The notes beneath the pieces are model-generated. The model had not been told where the DNA came from. It ran no database searches and saw only the letters and a program-made list of their open reading frames with translations. Shown in pieces: positions 54,512 to 63,324 of a stretch of DNA of 64,000 bases. Position numbers and translations under genes: made by a program. The DNA is from a virus. The number at the start of each line of letters is the position of its first letter. Within the stretch, counting starts at the first letter, position 1. The stretch is taken from the IMG/VR virus record IMGVR_UViG_3300045993_000562, positions 1 to 64,000 of that record. One strand, written 5' to 3'.

Positions 54512-57418
54512 CTACCTATCGTTTAACCCTGCTATGTTTCTGATACAGTTAGGTGCTTTACTGGCATCTATCTGCAAGACTTCTCGCCTATGTAATCCTA
54601 ATATTGCAGTAGCCCTATCCTTTATGTAGTAAGGCTCATCACGAATAGCTGCAAGTACGGCATTACGAGAGAACGGGAAATTCCTTCCACAAGAGTCATC
54701 CACTGCTTTATACACAGCTGAAAACCACACATTCAAAGTGGTACCATTCACACTTACATGATTCTCGTTGATGGTTCTAGCGTTACCCTCTTTAGCCATC
54801 AAATGCTCCACTTCTTCAAAGAACTGAGCCACGGTAGACTCACTTTTCTGAGCAGAACTATCTATGGTAGAGGCCTCATACAAGTACTTGCGCATATCAA
54901 ATTCAGGCAGATACTTCTCAGCTAGCCTTATTGCAAAGATGCCCACTATAGACCAACTTTTAGACTTACGAGCAGAGCCTTTAGTAGCTTCACGTATCTC
55001 CTTGTCAAGCTTCCGCATTTCACCCTTCAAAGCTTCATGGTCTTCGTTGACTGACTCCAGTATCCACTTATATCCGACAGAGGATAGTAGATCACGGTTA
55101 TCATCAAACCATCTAAATGACTTGTCTGTTTCACGACCCTTGCCTTCCATGTTCTTCAAGCGTACTACTAGACAACGTTCCTTAGTAGCTGGATCGGTAA
55201 ATTGATCCTCACCGGAGAACATCATACAACATCTGATCACTCGCTCTTTAATAGTATGACCATCCTTAGTACCTAATGGCCTACTACCCCTATCAAAGAA
55301 ATCCCGTAATGCACTTTGATGCTCGGCTGTTTCCTTATCTGCACGAATCTCATCTACCCACAGAGGCAGGGATGCGTAGTACCCGGCCTTAAGAGCCAAC
55401 CCAACACCGGTCTTTATCTGAGCCACTGCAGTTCTGGTTCTAGCCAAGTCATACAAGTCCATTATCCATGAGCATACCGAACCTTTACCCTGTCCAGCAG
55501 TACCCCACACGAACAACATAGGGAAGTTACGGTTCATTTTGAAGACGGTATTTGAGTACGCACACGCATTCATCCAGCCTAGCATTATAAGTGCTTCACC
55601 AGGATCATTCAGGTTGGCTACCAGGTTCTTAACAACATTACCGGTAAACTCGTCTCGTTCTTCCTTGGTCAACTCGTCATTTAAGTAAGGGAGATTCATG
55701 TCCTCACCGTCTACATGATTACTAACGTTGATGGACTCTGGTTTTATTCCTGAAGTCTTGCCACTTAACCAAGTGATACCGTTGTCGTCAGGTTTAATTA
55801 TAGACCCAGTATCGGATATGAACATGTTCCTAAAAATCCAACCACGCTGTCTATCCACCCTACCTACCCATCGAGTAGTTTTGACTTCGTTTTCACCCTT
55901 AGCGAACACCAACTCCCAGGTAACTATAAGGTCATTGTCTGTGCCCCAGAAATCGCCATCAACTGCATTTGCAAGTAAGGTCCTAAACGAACGGATAGAA
56001 GTCTTAATATCGGATTTAACCTCAACAGGCTCGCTTATCTTACCTGTCTCCTTAATGATCCTTACTTCCCTCTTGCGGTCACCATCATTATCCACGAACA
56101 CATTAAGGAGTCTGATTACACAGTTACTTATCTTCTTGTAAGAAGGTACCCCCTCCTTAAACACCATCTTATAGTAGCATCCGTCCTTCTCCATAATAGG
56201 ACTGCTACCCTCTGGCTCGTTACCTTCTGATCCTGAATCCCCTTCTACTTTCACTTGACCCATAATGGGAACTTGGGCGGTAGAGGTAATTCCAGAGGAG
56301 ATGATGATGGATGAGCTAGCTTTAACGGTAGTTACGTTGTCATTCAAGAACTTAACGATATCCACTCCACCCGCTGCCAGATGGTCATCTATGTCCTTAC
56401 CTTCCGGTGGCAATACATGAGTGAGACTCTTAAAGTTACCCTTAATCTTCTCCAGTTTCTCACGATACTTATCTCCAGCAGCATCCGGATCGAACGCAGT
56501 TACTATATGCTTAGAGCTGAGGTTCTCACGCAGCCAGTCTAACTGACTACCGCTGATCTGACCTATAGTGCCGATGACCGACAACTTTGCAGGGTCTGAG
56601 TTCTCCCAAGAACTGATCACGTCATTCTCACCCTCTACTAGAAGTACCGAGTCAGCTAGACGGGTTGAGTCCTGACCATAGAAGGTTGCGCCGTTAAGCA
56701 CGAACTTATTAGGTAGCTGGTACGCAATCTTCTTATTAGGATCCTTAAAGGTAAAGTGACTAGGTCTACCTTTACTCATGTGTGGATAGATGAAGCAGTC
56801 GTTAGGTAAGAAGTCCTTACCTGTCTTAGTGTGTTTAAGACCTGCCTCCAGCAACAGCTCAGGATCGTATCCTAGGCTCTCTAGATACTCGATGAGGCCA
56901 CCATCTGACCAACCGATGTGAAAGTGTTCTAGGGCCCTTACAGAGTGTTTACGGACCCTTGTCTGATACTCTATAGGTGTCATACCACTCAGTTTCTTCT
57001 GAGGAGAGTTACATGACTCCATGAAGCATACCCTATAGTAGTTGGCAGCAGCAGTGAATACGTCTTGAATAGGATTGAAATCACGTGGAAGTTGGATGGA
57101 GTATTCCTTAGCCAGCTCTTTAGCCGCTTCTACTAACGAGATCTTCTTACGCTCTGCTCTCCACTGGATTACATCTCCATGTGAGTCGCAGCTAAAGCAA
57201 TGGTAGATGTTGTCTGAATAGTCTTCAGAGTTACGACTGCTCTTGATCTTGAAGCAATCCATATGTCCGCAGAATGGACATCCACCCTGATCTTGCTCAT
57301 CTACTATGGCAAAAGTATCTGTACCTGCCTCTTTTAAATCTAAATCTAAATCTTTGGAAATGACTTCTAACAAGTCAACTTTTGACTTTACTGTATTAAA
57401 CATTGTTTGGTTCCCCAA
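54512..57418 (-). CDS. primase-helicase (DnaG-type primase fused to ATPase)
   Basis: A 968-aa replication protein. Zinc-binding primase domain with CPFC (47-50) and CFSC (74-77); TOPRIM domain with VLLVEGENDV (about 260) and FDPDAAGD (about 311); C-terminal ATPase with WGTAGQGKGS Walker-A-like motif and later Arg/Asp motifs, as in D5/SF3-like phage helicases. Synthesises primers and unwinds the fork. Located near PD-(D/E)XK and putative DNA-binding genes, all in one direction. Confidence 0.85.
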   Translation of the reverse strand: MGNQTMFNTVKSKVDLLEVISKDLDLDLKEAGTDTFAIVDEQDQGGCPFCGHMDCFKIKSSRNSEDYSDNIYHCFSCDSHGDVIQWRAERKKISLVEAAKELAKEYSIQLPRDFNPIQDVFTAAANYYRVCFMESCNSPQKKLSGMTPIEYQTRVRKHSVRALEHFHIGWSDGGLIEYLESLGYDPELLLEAGLKHTKTGKDFLPNDCFIYPHMSKGRPSHFTFKDPNKKIAYQLPNKFVLNGATFYGQDSTRLADSVLLVEGENDVISSWENSDPAKLSVIGTIGQISGSQLDWLRENLSSKHIVTAFDPDAAGDKYREKLEKIKGNFKSLTHVLPPEGKDIDDHLAAGGVDIVKFLNDNVTTVKASSSIIISSGITSTAQVPIMGQVKVEGDSGSEGNEPEGSSPIMEKDGCYYKMVFKEGVPSYKKISNCVIRLLNVFVDNDGDRKREVRIIKETGKISEPVEVKSDIKTSIRSFRTLLANAVDGDFWGTDNDLIVTWELVFAKGENEVKTTRWVGRVDRQRGWIFRNMFISDTGSIIKPDDNGITWLSGKTSGIKPESINVSNHVDGEDMNLPYLNDELTKEERDEFTGNVVKNLVANLNDPGEALIMLGWMNACAYSNTVFKMNRNFPMLFVWGTAGQGKGSVCSWIMDLYDLARTRTAVAQIKTGVGLALKAGYYASLPLWVDEIRADKETAEHQSALRDFFDRGSRPLGTKDGHTIKERVIRCCMMFSGEDQFTDPATKERCLVVRLKNMEGKGRETDKSFRWFDDNRDLLSSVGYKWILESVNEDHEALKGEMRKLDKEIREATKGSARKSKSWSIVGIFAIRLAEKYLPEFDMRKYLYEASTIDSSAQKSESTVAQFFEEVEHLMAKEGNARTINENHVSVNGTTLNVWFSAVYKAVDDSCGRNFPFSRNAVLAAIRDEPYYIKDRATAILGLHRREVLQIDASKAPNCIRNIAGLNDR

Positions 57419-57470
57419 TTGGTTTTGCTAACCCAATTATAACAGGGTCAGGGTTTAAAGTGTAGTGCTG

Positions 57471-57731
57471 TTAACATAGCTTGCCAGTATGACAAGTAAT
57501 ATCGTATGGCCAAGTGTAAGGAGCTCCAGTTACATGGACAGGAAGTATGGGTGGCCATGCATCAACAGGCTTACGTGGAATGTACTCATCCAATTTTACA
57601 TCTGGCGTTACTTTAGTGAACACTAACTTGAGATGATTCCTTATTACTTCTAATTGTGCAGCAGAAAGCTCCTTCGAGTCTGTTAACTCGAAGAAGCCCT
57701 GAAGCCAGTATGCAAATGCTTCTGGGGTCAT
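57471..57731 (-). CDS. phage protein of the MTPEAFAYWLQGF family
   Basis: 86 aa from the ATG at 57731. The opening MTPEAFAYWLQGFFE followed by LEVIRNHLKLVF is a pattern I recognise from many phages; function unknown. Confidence 0.65.
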   Translation of the reverse strand: MTPEAFAYWLQGFFELTDSKELSAAQLEVIRNHLKLVFTKVTPDVKLDEYIPRKPVDAWPPILPVHVTGAPYTWPYDITCHTGKLC

Positions 57732-57732
57732 A

Positions 57733-58692
57733 TCATTCCACTTTCTTGATAGTAAAGTACTTTTTAGTACTAGATTCATTTTCTTTCAAAAGTCCAGCCT
57801 TGCATTCTTCATCGAACTCGCAATACTGGCACTGGCTACCACGAACGTGCTTAAAGAACCCTTTCTCTTTGGTGCTATCAACTGCACCATTGATTCTCCA
57901 GTCCAAGTCTACACGCAGGTCTTTCTCAATCATTGCACGGTCTTTGTAGTCACCCCAAATCAACTTACCTTCTTTGATGAAGTGAATACCTGATTGTGCT
58001 CCAGTAACTGGCTCGATGCCATGATGGAACAATACCTTATACGTATCTAACTGAGGCTGGTAGTTCTTGGTAGTGTTATTAAACTCACCACCACCGTGCT
58101 TGTGGTCAATGATAAGCAGATCTGATGATTTAGGATCAGAGACTTCTAACTGAATGATTAAGTCAATGATACCCCTAAAGTATACGTCGTCACCGAAGAA
58201 TCCAGTAGGTTCGTAATCTTTAGTAATGCCAAGCTTCAACTCAGTATGGACACGTTTAACCTTAAGGTTAGTGTGCATTGTATCCATTCTCCTAGCAAAG
58301 TCACCGATGCTGCCTACCAGTGTTTCGATACGTTCATTCCACTGTTCTTGAGTAAGAGAGGCTTTACCGAAACCTCCGGCTTTAGCTCCTACGATCTCTT
58401 TCTCAGCTTCTTTCATAGCGGAGGTTACGTCTTTGCCTCTCATCACCAACTCAAGCACCCTATGGGCGCTAGTACCTATGTCAGAGATAAGCGTGTCACG
58501 AGTTAGGTAATCACGCTTAACCTTAAGTATGTACTTTAAGTAGAATTGATAAGGGCATTGCTTAAGCATTTTTAACTTAGAGAACGACCAAGGACCGAGC
58601 GCATACTTATCCAGAAGTATGTCTGTAATCTTAGACTCAGCTACCTTTACGTCGTCTATAAGTCTATCTACAGGAGTTAAAGTTTTACTCAT
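57733..58692 (-). CDS. PD-(D/E)XK nuclease (RecB/Cas4-like)
   Basis: A 319-aa protein with the family motifs: SFSKLKMLKQCPYQFYLKY at the N-terminus, GTSAHRVLEL, the catalytic FRGIIDLIIQ...LLIIDHKHG (Asp, Asp-x-Lys) and a C-terminal cysteine group (CQYCEFDEEC) that may hold an iron-sulfur cluster. Likely a DNA exonuclease in replication or recombination. Confidence 0.8.
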   Translation of the reverse strand: MSKTLTPVDRLIDDVKVAESKITDILLDKYALGPWSFSKLKMLKQCPYQFYLKYILKVKRDYLTRDTLISDIGTSAHRVLELVMRGKDVTSAMKEAEKEIVGAKAGGFGKASLTQEQWNERIETLVGSIGDFARRMDTMHTNLKVKRVHTELKLGITKDYEPTGFFGDDVYFRGIIDLIIQLEVSDPKSSDLLIIDHKHGGGEFNNTTKNYQPQLDTYKVLFHHGIEPVTGAQSGIHFIKEGKLIWGDYKDRAMIEKDLRVDLDWRINGAVDSTKEKGFFKHVRGSQCQYCEFDEECKAGLLKENESSTKKYFTIKKVE

Positions 58693-59189
58693 TAATGAAC
58701 CGTTATATTTCCAGTCCCTACTATTGAAGGGCTTATTGTTTGAGCATTGGGTGCGCTGTAGTTCAATGACTGTCCAGTTAATGAACTCATCAATTCCAAC
58801 GTACCGTTAACTCTTTCTTCCGTCATGTAATCTGGCAACAACTTAGAGCCAGCTTCAGACAGGTAATCCAGATATAGAAACCTGAACTTGTGGGATACTA
58901 CAGTGACTAGAGCTACAGATGCTTTTAATACTCTGATTACAGATGAGTCGTACAGTGGATCCACTTCAATGTCACTATCTGGAGTAGGTCTGACCATTCT
59001 CGCTGGAGCTCCGACTAAAAAAGAGTCTTCAGTTTCTAGGATAGCTACACCGAAAACAACCTTGCCGTCTACTAGATAGAAACACCTGCACTTAGGGTAT
59101 TTGTCACTTTGAAAATTATCTGATAACTCAACAATCTGCTTCATGTGAAGCGGTAATTTGTCGAAGTCTATTTTATCCCTATTTGCCAT
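58692..59189 (-). CDS. hypothetical protein
   Basis: A 165-aa mixed alpha/beta protein in the replication operon; overlaps the nuclease start by one base. No family recognised. Confidence 0.55.
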   Translation of the reverse strand: MANRDKIDFDKLPLHMKQIVELSDNFQSDKYPKCRCFYLVDGKVVFGVAILETEDSFLVGAPARMVRPTPDSDIEVDPLYDSSVIRVLKASVALVTVVSHKFRFLYLDYLSEAGSKLLPDYMTEERVNGTLELMSSLTGQSLNYSAPNAQTISPSIVGTGNITVH

Positions 59190-59243
59190 ATTGTTATTAT
59201 TGTTGTCTTTAAACGGGACCGCACTAGGCGGCCCCTTGGCTTA

Positions 59244-60107
59244 TTACACTGAATACTTCTTAGCTGAATCAGACACTACGCCTTCTGTAGTAACTGAAAT
59301 GTTAGCAGCAGGAGTTGACTGAGGCGCAATCAACACAGGGATTATATCCCCACGTGCACGCTTGTCCATGATGCCCTTATGGAAGATGTCCAGCATCTCC
59401 TTACGATCACCGTTAACACCCTTAAAGATCTCATAAACGAAATCCTTATACTCAGCTGGTACGTCACGTTGTTTAGGCTCATTGTAGTACTCGATAGCGT
59501 ACGACTCTACTTGTTTGTACTTAGCGTTAGTTTTAGTGCTAACACCATACTTACGAGAATACAACTGAGTACCTGAATCCTTGATTTTACCAAACCACTC
59601 TTTACCGATGGCGTAGTTAGTCTTAGAGAACGAAATTTTGAATACGTCACTCAAGTCCGCTTTGATGACCATGAATTCATAGGTGATACCACATTCCGAA
59701 CGTTTAGTTTCTTCACTCCACTGAGAGTGAGGACATACCTTACAATCGTTACCGATGTAACCTACTTTTGCGTCTGGGCTGGAGCAAATCAACTTTGCTT
59801 CGTTTTGGTCAGGCGACCAGAACTGACGACCATTCCAAACACCTAGAGGGATAACATCCAGCGGTTGAGCTACTACCGAATCTCCCAAGATAAGACTACC
59901 GATAGATGCGCCTTTTGGTAGCTTAGTACGATCTGTTGTTGCTTGCACCAACTTGACATTAGTTGGCCTCCAACGAGCACGTTCTGGATCATCACCCAAA
60001 CCCTCAATGACTGATGTCATCTTAGTAACCAATGCCAATGCATTAGCTTGTACTTCACGAGGTAAGGCTGCTGCCAGTTTTTCTAATTTTTCTACGTCTG
60101 CTGTCAT
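59244..60107 (-). CDS. putative ssDNA-binding protein
   Basis: 287 aa from the ATG at 60107. Central Cys set (CSSPDAK, CKVCPHS, SECG) suggests zinc binding; surrounding beta-rich region and placement between primase, nuclease and small replication genes fit a phage single-strand-binding or annealing protein. No definite family match. Confidence 0.45.
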   Translation of the reverse strand: MTADVEKLEKLAAALPREVQANALALVTKMTSVIEGLGDDPERARWRPTNVKLVQATTDRTKLPKGASIGSLILGDSVVAQPLDVIPLGVWNGRQFWSPDQNEAKLICSSPDAKVGYIGNDCKVCPHSQWSEETKRSECGITYEFMVIKADLSDVFKISFSKTNYAIGKEWFGKIKDSGTQLYSRKYGVSTKTNAKYKQVESYAIEYYNEPKQRDVPAEYKDFVYEIFKGVNGDRKEMLDIFHKGIMDKRARGDIIPVLIAPQSTPAANISVTTEGVVSDSAKKYSV

Positions 60108-60129
60108 TTTGATATTTCTCTTTTTATAG

Positions 60130-60282
60130 TTATAGTTTTGTGTAAGATCCACTTTCGACAATCTCCCGAAGTTCACTTAAAGTCAAACCCCAGTTGTCGT
60201 AGATCCTTTGTGATACATTGCCAGAATTGTACTCTTTCAAATCCTCATCTGTCAAGGTAATAGTACCGTTTTTTTCAAGCAT
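60130..60282 (-). CDS. 50-aa hypothetical protein
   Basis: ATG at 60282, 18 bp from the -10 of promoter 60300, with GAAGAG upstream. Acidic helical peptide (MLEKNGTITLTDEDLKEY...). First gene of the replication operon. Confidence 0.6.
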   Translation of the reverse strand: MLEKNGTITLTDEDLKEYNSGNVSQRIYDNWGLTLSELREIVESGSYTKL

Positions 60283-60299
60283 GATACTCTTCCCAATTT

Positions 60300-60328
60300 G
60301 TTATACCAAAGACTAGGAGTTTAATGAA
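60300..60328 (-). promoter_or_regulatory. phage promoter (TTCATT-N17-TATAAC)
   Basis: -35 TTCATT, 17-bp spacer ending TTGG, -10 TATAAC. Drives the operon of 60282, putative SSB, nuclease and primase-helicase. Confidence 0.75.
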
Positions 60329-60594
60329 CCTAGATACTCTGGAATTTCCACCTTAGAGAACCTAATATTGTTACTCATAGGGTCCTCCAGCATAGGAGTA
60401 GCTATGTTACCCACTACGTCCTTCAGCATGACTTCCTTGTCCTTATCGACTCTCAATACGGACAATATAACTATAGCATCTTTTAACACTCTGATGCTAG
60501 TAGTTTCGCTAATGCCGCTGTCAGAGCCTAGCTCAGTTATTACTAAGTCCAGCTCAGTAGACACTAATTCTGTTATTCTATGACGGATACTCAA
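60313..60594 (-). CDS. hypothetical protein
   Basis: A 93-aa protein, helical first half. Overlaps the promoter at 60300. No family recognised. Confidence 0.5.
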   Translation of the reverse strand: MSIRHRITELVSTELDLVITELGSDSGISETTSIRVLKDAIVILSVLRVDKDKEVMLKDVVGNIATPMLEDPMSNNIRFSKVEIPEYLGSLNS

Positions 60595-60791
60595 ATTCCA
60601 CCTCCACCAGGGTTTACTTCAATAACCAAACGGTTACTATTAATGTACCCACCACGTTTAGGGTGTTGCCCCATAATGGCTACACGGAGGTTATCTATAA
60701 CATTTAAGTCATCCTTACTGCCATTACTAGACTCGAACGCAAAAGCCAACACTCCACTCTTTTCGTCCTCTTGCATTTCCACTTTTACCAT
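60591..60791 (-). CDS. hypothetical protein
   Basis: A 66-aa protein ending in a Gly-rich tail; overlaps the next gene by 4 nt. No family recognised. Confidence 0.5.
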   Translation of the reverse strand: MVKVEMQEDEKSGVLAFAFESSNGSKDDLNVIDNLRVAIMGQHPKRGGYINSNRLVIEVNPGGGGI

Positions 60792-60793
60792 AA

Positions 60794-61036
60794 TTATATT
60801 CCCATAGGACGTACATTGAGTCCTTTTTCCGCTAGAACAGCACCTATGTCGTCTATATGTAAACAGTCACACATACAGGCATAGTCATTTAAAGGTTGGA
60901 CCATTGCTATGTTACCATTAATGAACTCGTTACCTTGTACTGCGCTGTGTAGTACACCAAAGGAGACGATAATACCCCCCTCTAGTCTTACTACCTTATC
61001 CCCATTTTTTGCTATCCTACCATTGCGATAATGCAT
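60794..61036 (-). CDS. paralogue of the 61071 gene (MHYRN protein)
   Basis: An 80-aa protein sharing MHYRN, KNGD, GVL...VPGN/VQGN and ACMCDCLHIDDI with the 82-aa product encoded just upstream. The CMCDCLH motif could bind metal. Tandem duplication. Confidence 0.6.
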   Translation of the reverse strand: MHYRNGRIAKNGDKVVRLEGGIIVSFGVLHSAVQGNEFINGNIAMVQPLNDYACMCDCLHIDDIGAVLAEKGLNVRPMGI

Positions 61037-61070
61037 TTTTTAGTTACCTCGTTAGTTTTATTTAGTTTTA

Positions 61071-61319
61071 TTATTTTGATGCTGGACGTTTGTCTAGCCC
61101 TTTTTCCTTAAGCATCGCTGAAATATCATCCATATGAAGGCAGTCGCACATACAGGCTTCACTAAAAGACTTTGCCCTATCATCGGCTATAATACCATTA
61201 CAATAGTCATTACCGGGGACTGCCCGCATTAGTACCCCAATGTGAGTGATCTGTCCTTTATCATTAAGTTGAACTATTTCGTCGCCGTTCTTTGCTTCTC
61301 TCAAATTTCTGTAATGCAT
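61071..61319 (-). CDS. paralogue of the 60794 gene (MHYRN protein)
   Basis: An 82-aa protein with the same layout as its neighbour: MHYRN start, central GVLMRAVPGN, ACMCDCLHMDDI and KGLDKRP. Function unknown. Confidence 0.6.
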   Translation of the reverse strand: MHYRNLREAKNGDEIVQLNDKGQITHIGVLMRAVPGNDYCNGIIADDRAKSFSEACMCDCLHMDDISAMLKEKGLDKRPASK

Positions 61320-61322
61320 GAT

Positions 61323-61889
61323 TTACATTTCCTCTTTAGTTATATACATCTCTGTAATTACGCTATCCACGTTCTCCTGCAACGCTCTAGCTAAATAGAA
61401 GTTAGAGAACCTCTTATCTTCAGTGACTTCCAATTTAGAAAATACTGGAGGTTTGAAATTGAGATAATCTTCTTCAGACTTAAACTCCACTTCCCCTACG
61501 ATCAACCCTGAATGCCTACCGGAGAATACATCCACCTCTAGTAGGTGCCCCGCTTCTCCCAGGTTAAGATAGTACCTATCCTTAGATATAGTATAGCGAC
61601 ATGAGTTAATGAGATCCTCAGCATCCGAGAAGGGTATCTCGTATTCATACTCAGGAACCCCAATTGATCCCTCTACTCTACTAAGTTTTATGGTTAAGTA
61701 TCCGAATTTTGATGAGGAGACTGAACGTTGGGCCGAATCCATATAAGTAGTAGTGCAAAGTCTGACTCTAACTACGCTACCTAAAGACTCACTAAGGTAC
61801 CCTTGGTTAATCTTCTGTGCCATTATGTAAGGCCTATCATTCATAAACCCTTGGGGCAGTATGAACTTACGTTCCATCTCTATAGGCAT
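61323..61889 (-). CDS. CYTH-domain protein
   Basis: A 188-aa protein with the CYTH N-terminal motif EMERKF, QGYLS, VVRVRL, TIKL, YEYEIP and EVDVF...GEVEFK, the acid/basic strands of the triphosphate tunnel. Relatives hydrolyse inorganic or thiamine triphosphate or cyclise ATP. Start after GAGGAGG, overlapping the guanylate kinase end. Confidence 0.8.
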   Translation of the reverse strand: MPIEMERKFILPQGFMNDRPYIMAQKINQGYLSESLGSVVRVRLCTTTYMDSAQRSVSSSKFGYLTIKLSRVEGSIGVPEYEYEIPFSDAEDLINSCRYTISKDRYYLNLGEAGHLLEVDVFSGRHSGLIVGEVEFKSEEDYLNFKPPVFSKLEVTEDKRFSNFYLARALQENVDSVITEMYITKEEM

Positions 61890-62476
61890 CCAGAAGCCTC
61901 CTCTACTATCTTGCCTACAATCATGTCCTCAGTCTCACTATCGTACTGCCCGTACGAGTAATAAAACGGAAACGATCCTGGCCAGTGTTCAATCTCCTCT
62001 GTAACAGACGCTATACGCTTAGACACATAGTCCAATAAGTTTGGCGTTATTGTTACTCCTAAAATATCCCTGGCTAGAATCCTACGAACCAACGTCTCTA
62101 GCTCACCACCAATGTACACAGGGATTAGACGAATGTCGTTGTCCTTGCAGTACTGACTGATCTGTTTAAGCCCATTAGGCTCTACTACAATTACTGGTGT
62201 TGCGTTGCTACTGTGGATGCCATCCACTTCTTCCGTGGATAACCCATAATAGCAGTTGTTAAACGAAACATGCTCTACGAACTTCCACTCTTTGAGCATT
62301 TGTTTGAACTCCTGCTCAGAGACGAAATAGTAGCTCTCTCCATCTGCCTCACCATGTCTAGGCTTACGAGTAGTGTGGCTTACTACGTTTTTGAACCCGT
62401 GTTCGTTAACCAATCTATTAGCCAGAGTTGATTTACCGCTTCCACTAGGTCCAGTTATTGTTACAATCGTTTTCAT
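61880..62476 (-). CDS. gmk: guanylate kinase
   Basis: A 198-aa protein with P-loop GPSGSGKST (8-16), the GMP-binding HTTRKPRHGE...SYYFVSEQEF motif and usual length. Phosphorylates (d)GMP to (d)GDP, feeding the nucleotide pool used by the phage reductase. Confidence 0.88.
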   Translation of the reverse strand: MKTIVTITGPSGSGKSTLANRLVNEHGFKNVVSHTTRKPRHGEADGESYYFVSEQEFKQMLKEWKFVEHVSFNNCYYGLSTEEVDGIHSSNATPVIVVEPNGLKQISQYCKDNDIRLIPVYIGGELETLVRRILARDILGVTITPNLLDYVSKRIASVTEEIEHWPGSFPFYYSYGQYDSETEDMIVGKIVEEASGCL

Positions 62477-62511
62477 TAAAACCTCTATTACATTGAAGAA
62501 ATGAGAGTGTA

Positions 62512-63270
62512 CTACGTTCTACGTGATTGGTCAACTAGTTCACGCCACCTAGTCCAAAGTAACATAGCGTAGTCTCGATGAGAACAGGTACCTCGGTAAT
62601 AACCTAAAGCCCACCCATCATTAACCTCTACTAAAGCCGTCTTACCGTTATCAAGGACTCCGAAGTCCAAGGAGTATCCCGACGGACAGGCTACGTCACT
62701 GGAAATTCCCAACGTCCTAATGGCGGAGGTTACTACTCCTATATCAGGCGTAGGTCCATCGTCAGGGCCATCATCATACCTACCATATCCAACTATCTTG
62801 CCGTTTAGTACGTAGTACCTAACTTCCGTAGTGAACTTAACAGGGTCAGAGATCCAAACTGGATAACCTTCATTAGGAGTAGATATACATACTGAACCAC
62901 GTATCCCAGTACCATACAACTCACGCTTCAAGCACCCAGTAAACCCCTTTACGTCAAACCTAGGCTTAACGAACTGGTTAAGCTTAGCATCCCTCAGAGT
63001 GCCTGGGCCCAGTGCACGATGTAGAAAGGTATCATTGCGTAGTAACGAAGGGTATGACATGGAGGTGGGTAGGTTTACTCCACATATCTCAGCCCACCTT
63101 TTAACAAACTCCACGGTGCCAACTGGGCAGTATTTTGCCACTGGGCTTAGTGACCCCAATCCTTCCAGTGTAGCCATTTGAACTTCTACGTCGTCCATTA
63201 TCATTGCTGCTGAACGGACGGCTCTCTTTTCCATTAGAGAAACTTCGTCAGATTGAATTAGGAACTTCAA
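62512..63270 (-). CDS. ATP-grasp-like protein
   Basis: 252 aa from a TTG at 63270 that follows AGGAGG; the longer frame would run into the divergent sigma promoter. Shows ATP-grasp-like segments (FVKPRFDVKGFTG, EVRYYVLNGKIVGYGRY, SLDFGVLDNGKTALVEVNDGW) as in the DUF4343 type. Probably ligates an amine or amino acid to a carboxylate; substrate unknown. Confidence 0.65.
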   Translation of the reverse strand: MKFLIQSDEVSLMEKRAVRSAAMIMDDVEVQMATLEGLGSLSPVAKYCPVGTVEFVKRWAEICGVNLPTSMSYPSLLRNDTFLHRALGPGTLRDAKLNQFVKPRFDVKGFTGCLKRELYGTGIRGSVCISTPNEGYPVWISDPVKFTTEVRYYVLNGKIVGYGRYDDGPDDGPTPDIGVVTSAIRTLGISSDVACPSGYSLDFGVLDNGKTALVEVNDGWALGYYRGTCSHRDYAMLLWTRWRELVDQSRRT

Positions 63271-63288
63271 GTAACCTCCTGTTTTCAG

Positions 63289-63317
63289 TTGTAATTTAAA
63301 AAATCCTATGATAGAAT
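63289..63317 (+). promoter_or_regulatory. sigma-70-type promoter for the sigma gene (possible leaderless mRNA)
   Basis: -35 TTGTAA, 17-bp spacer, -10 TAGAAT, with the ATG only 8 nt after the -10 box. Transcription would start at or next to the ATG. Unlike the minus-strand family, so likely read by host RNA polymerase. Confidence 0.5.
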
Positions 63318-63324
63318 CAGCTTC

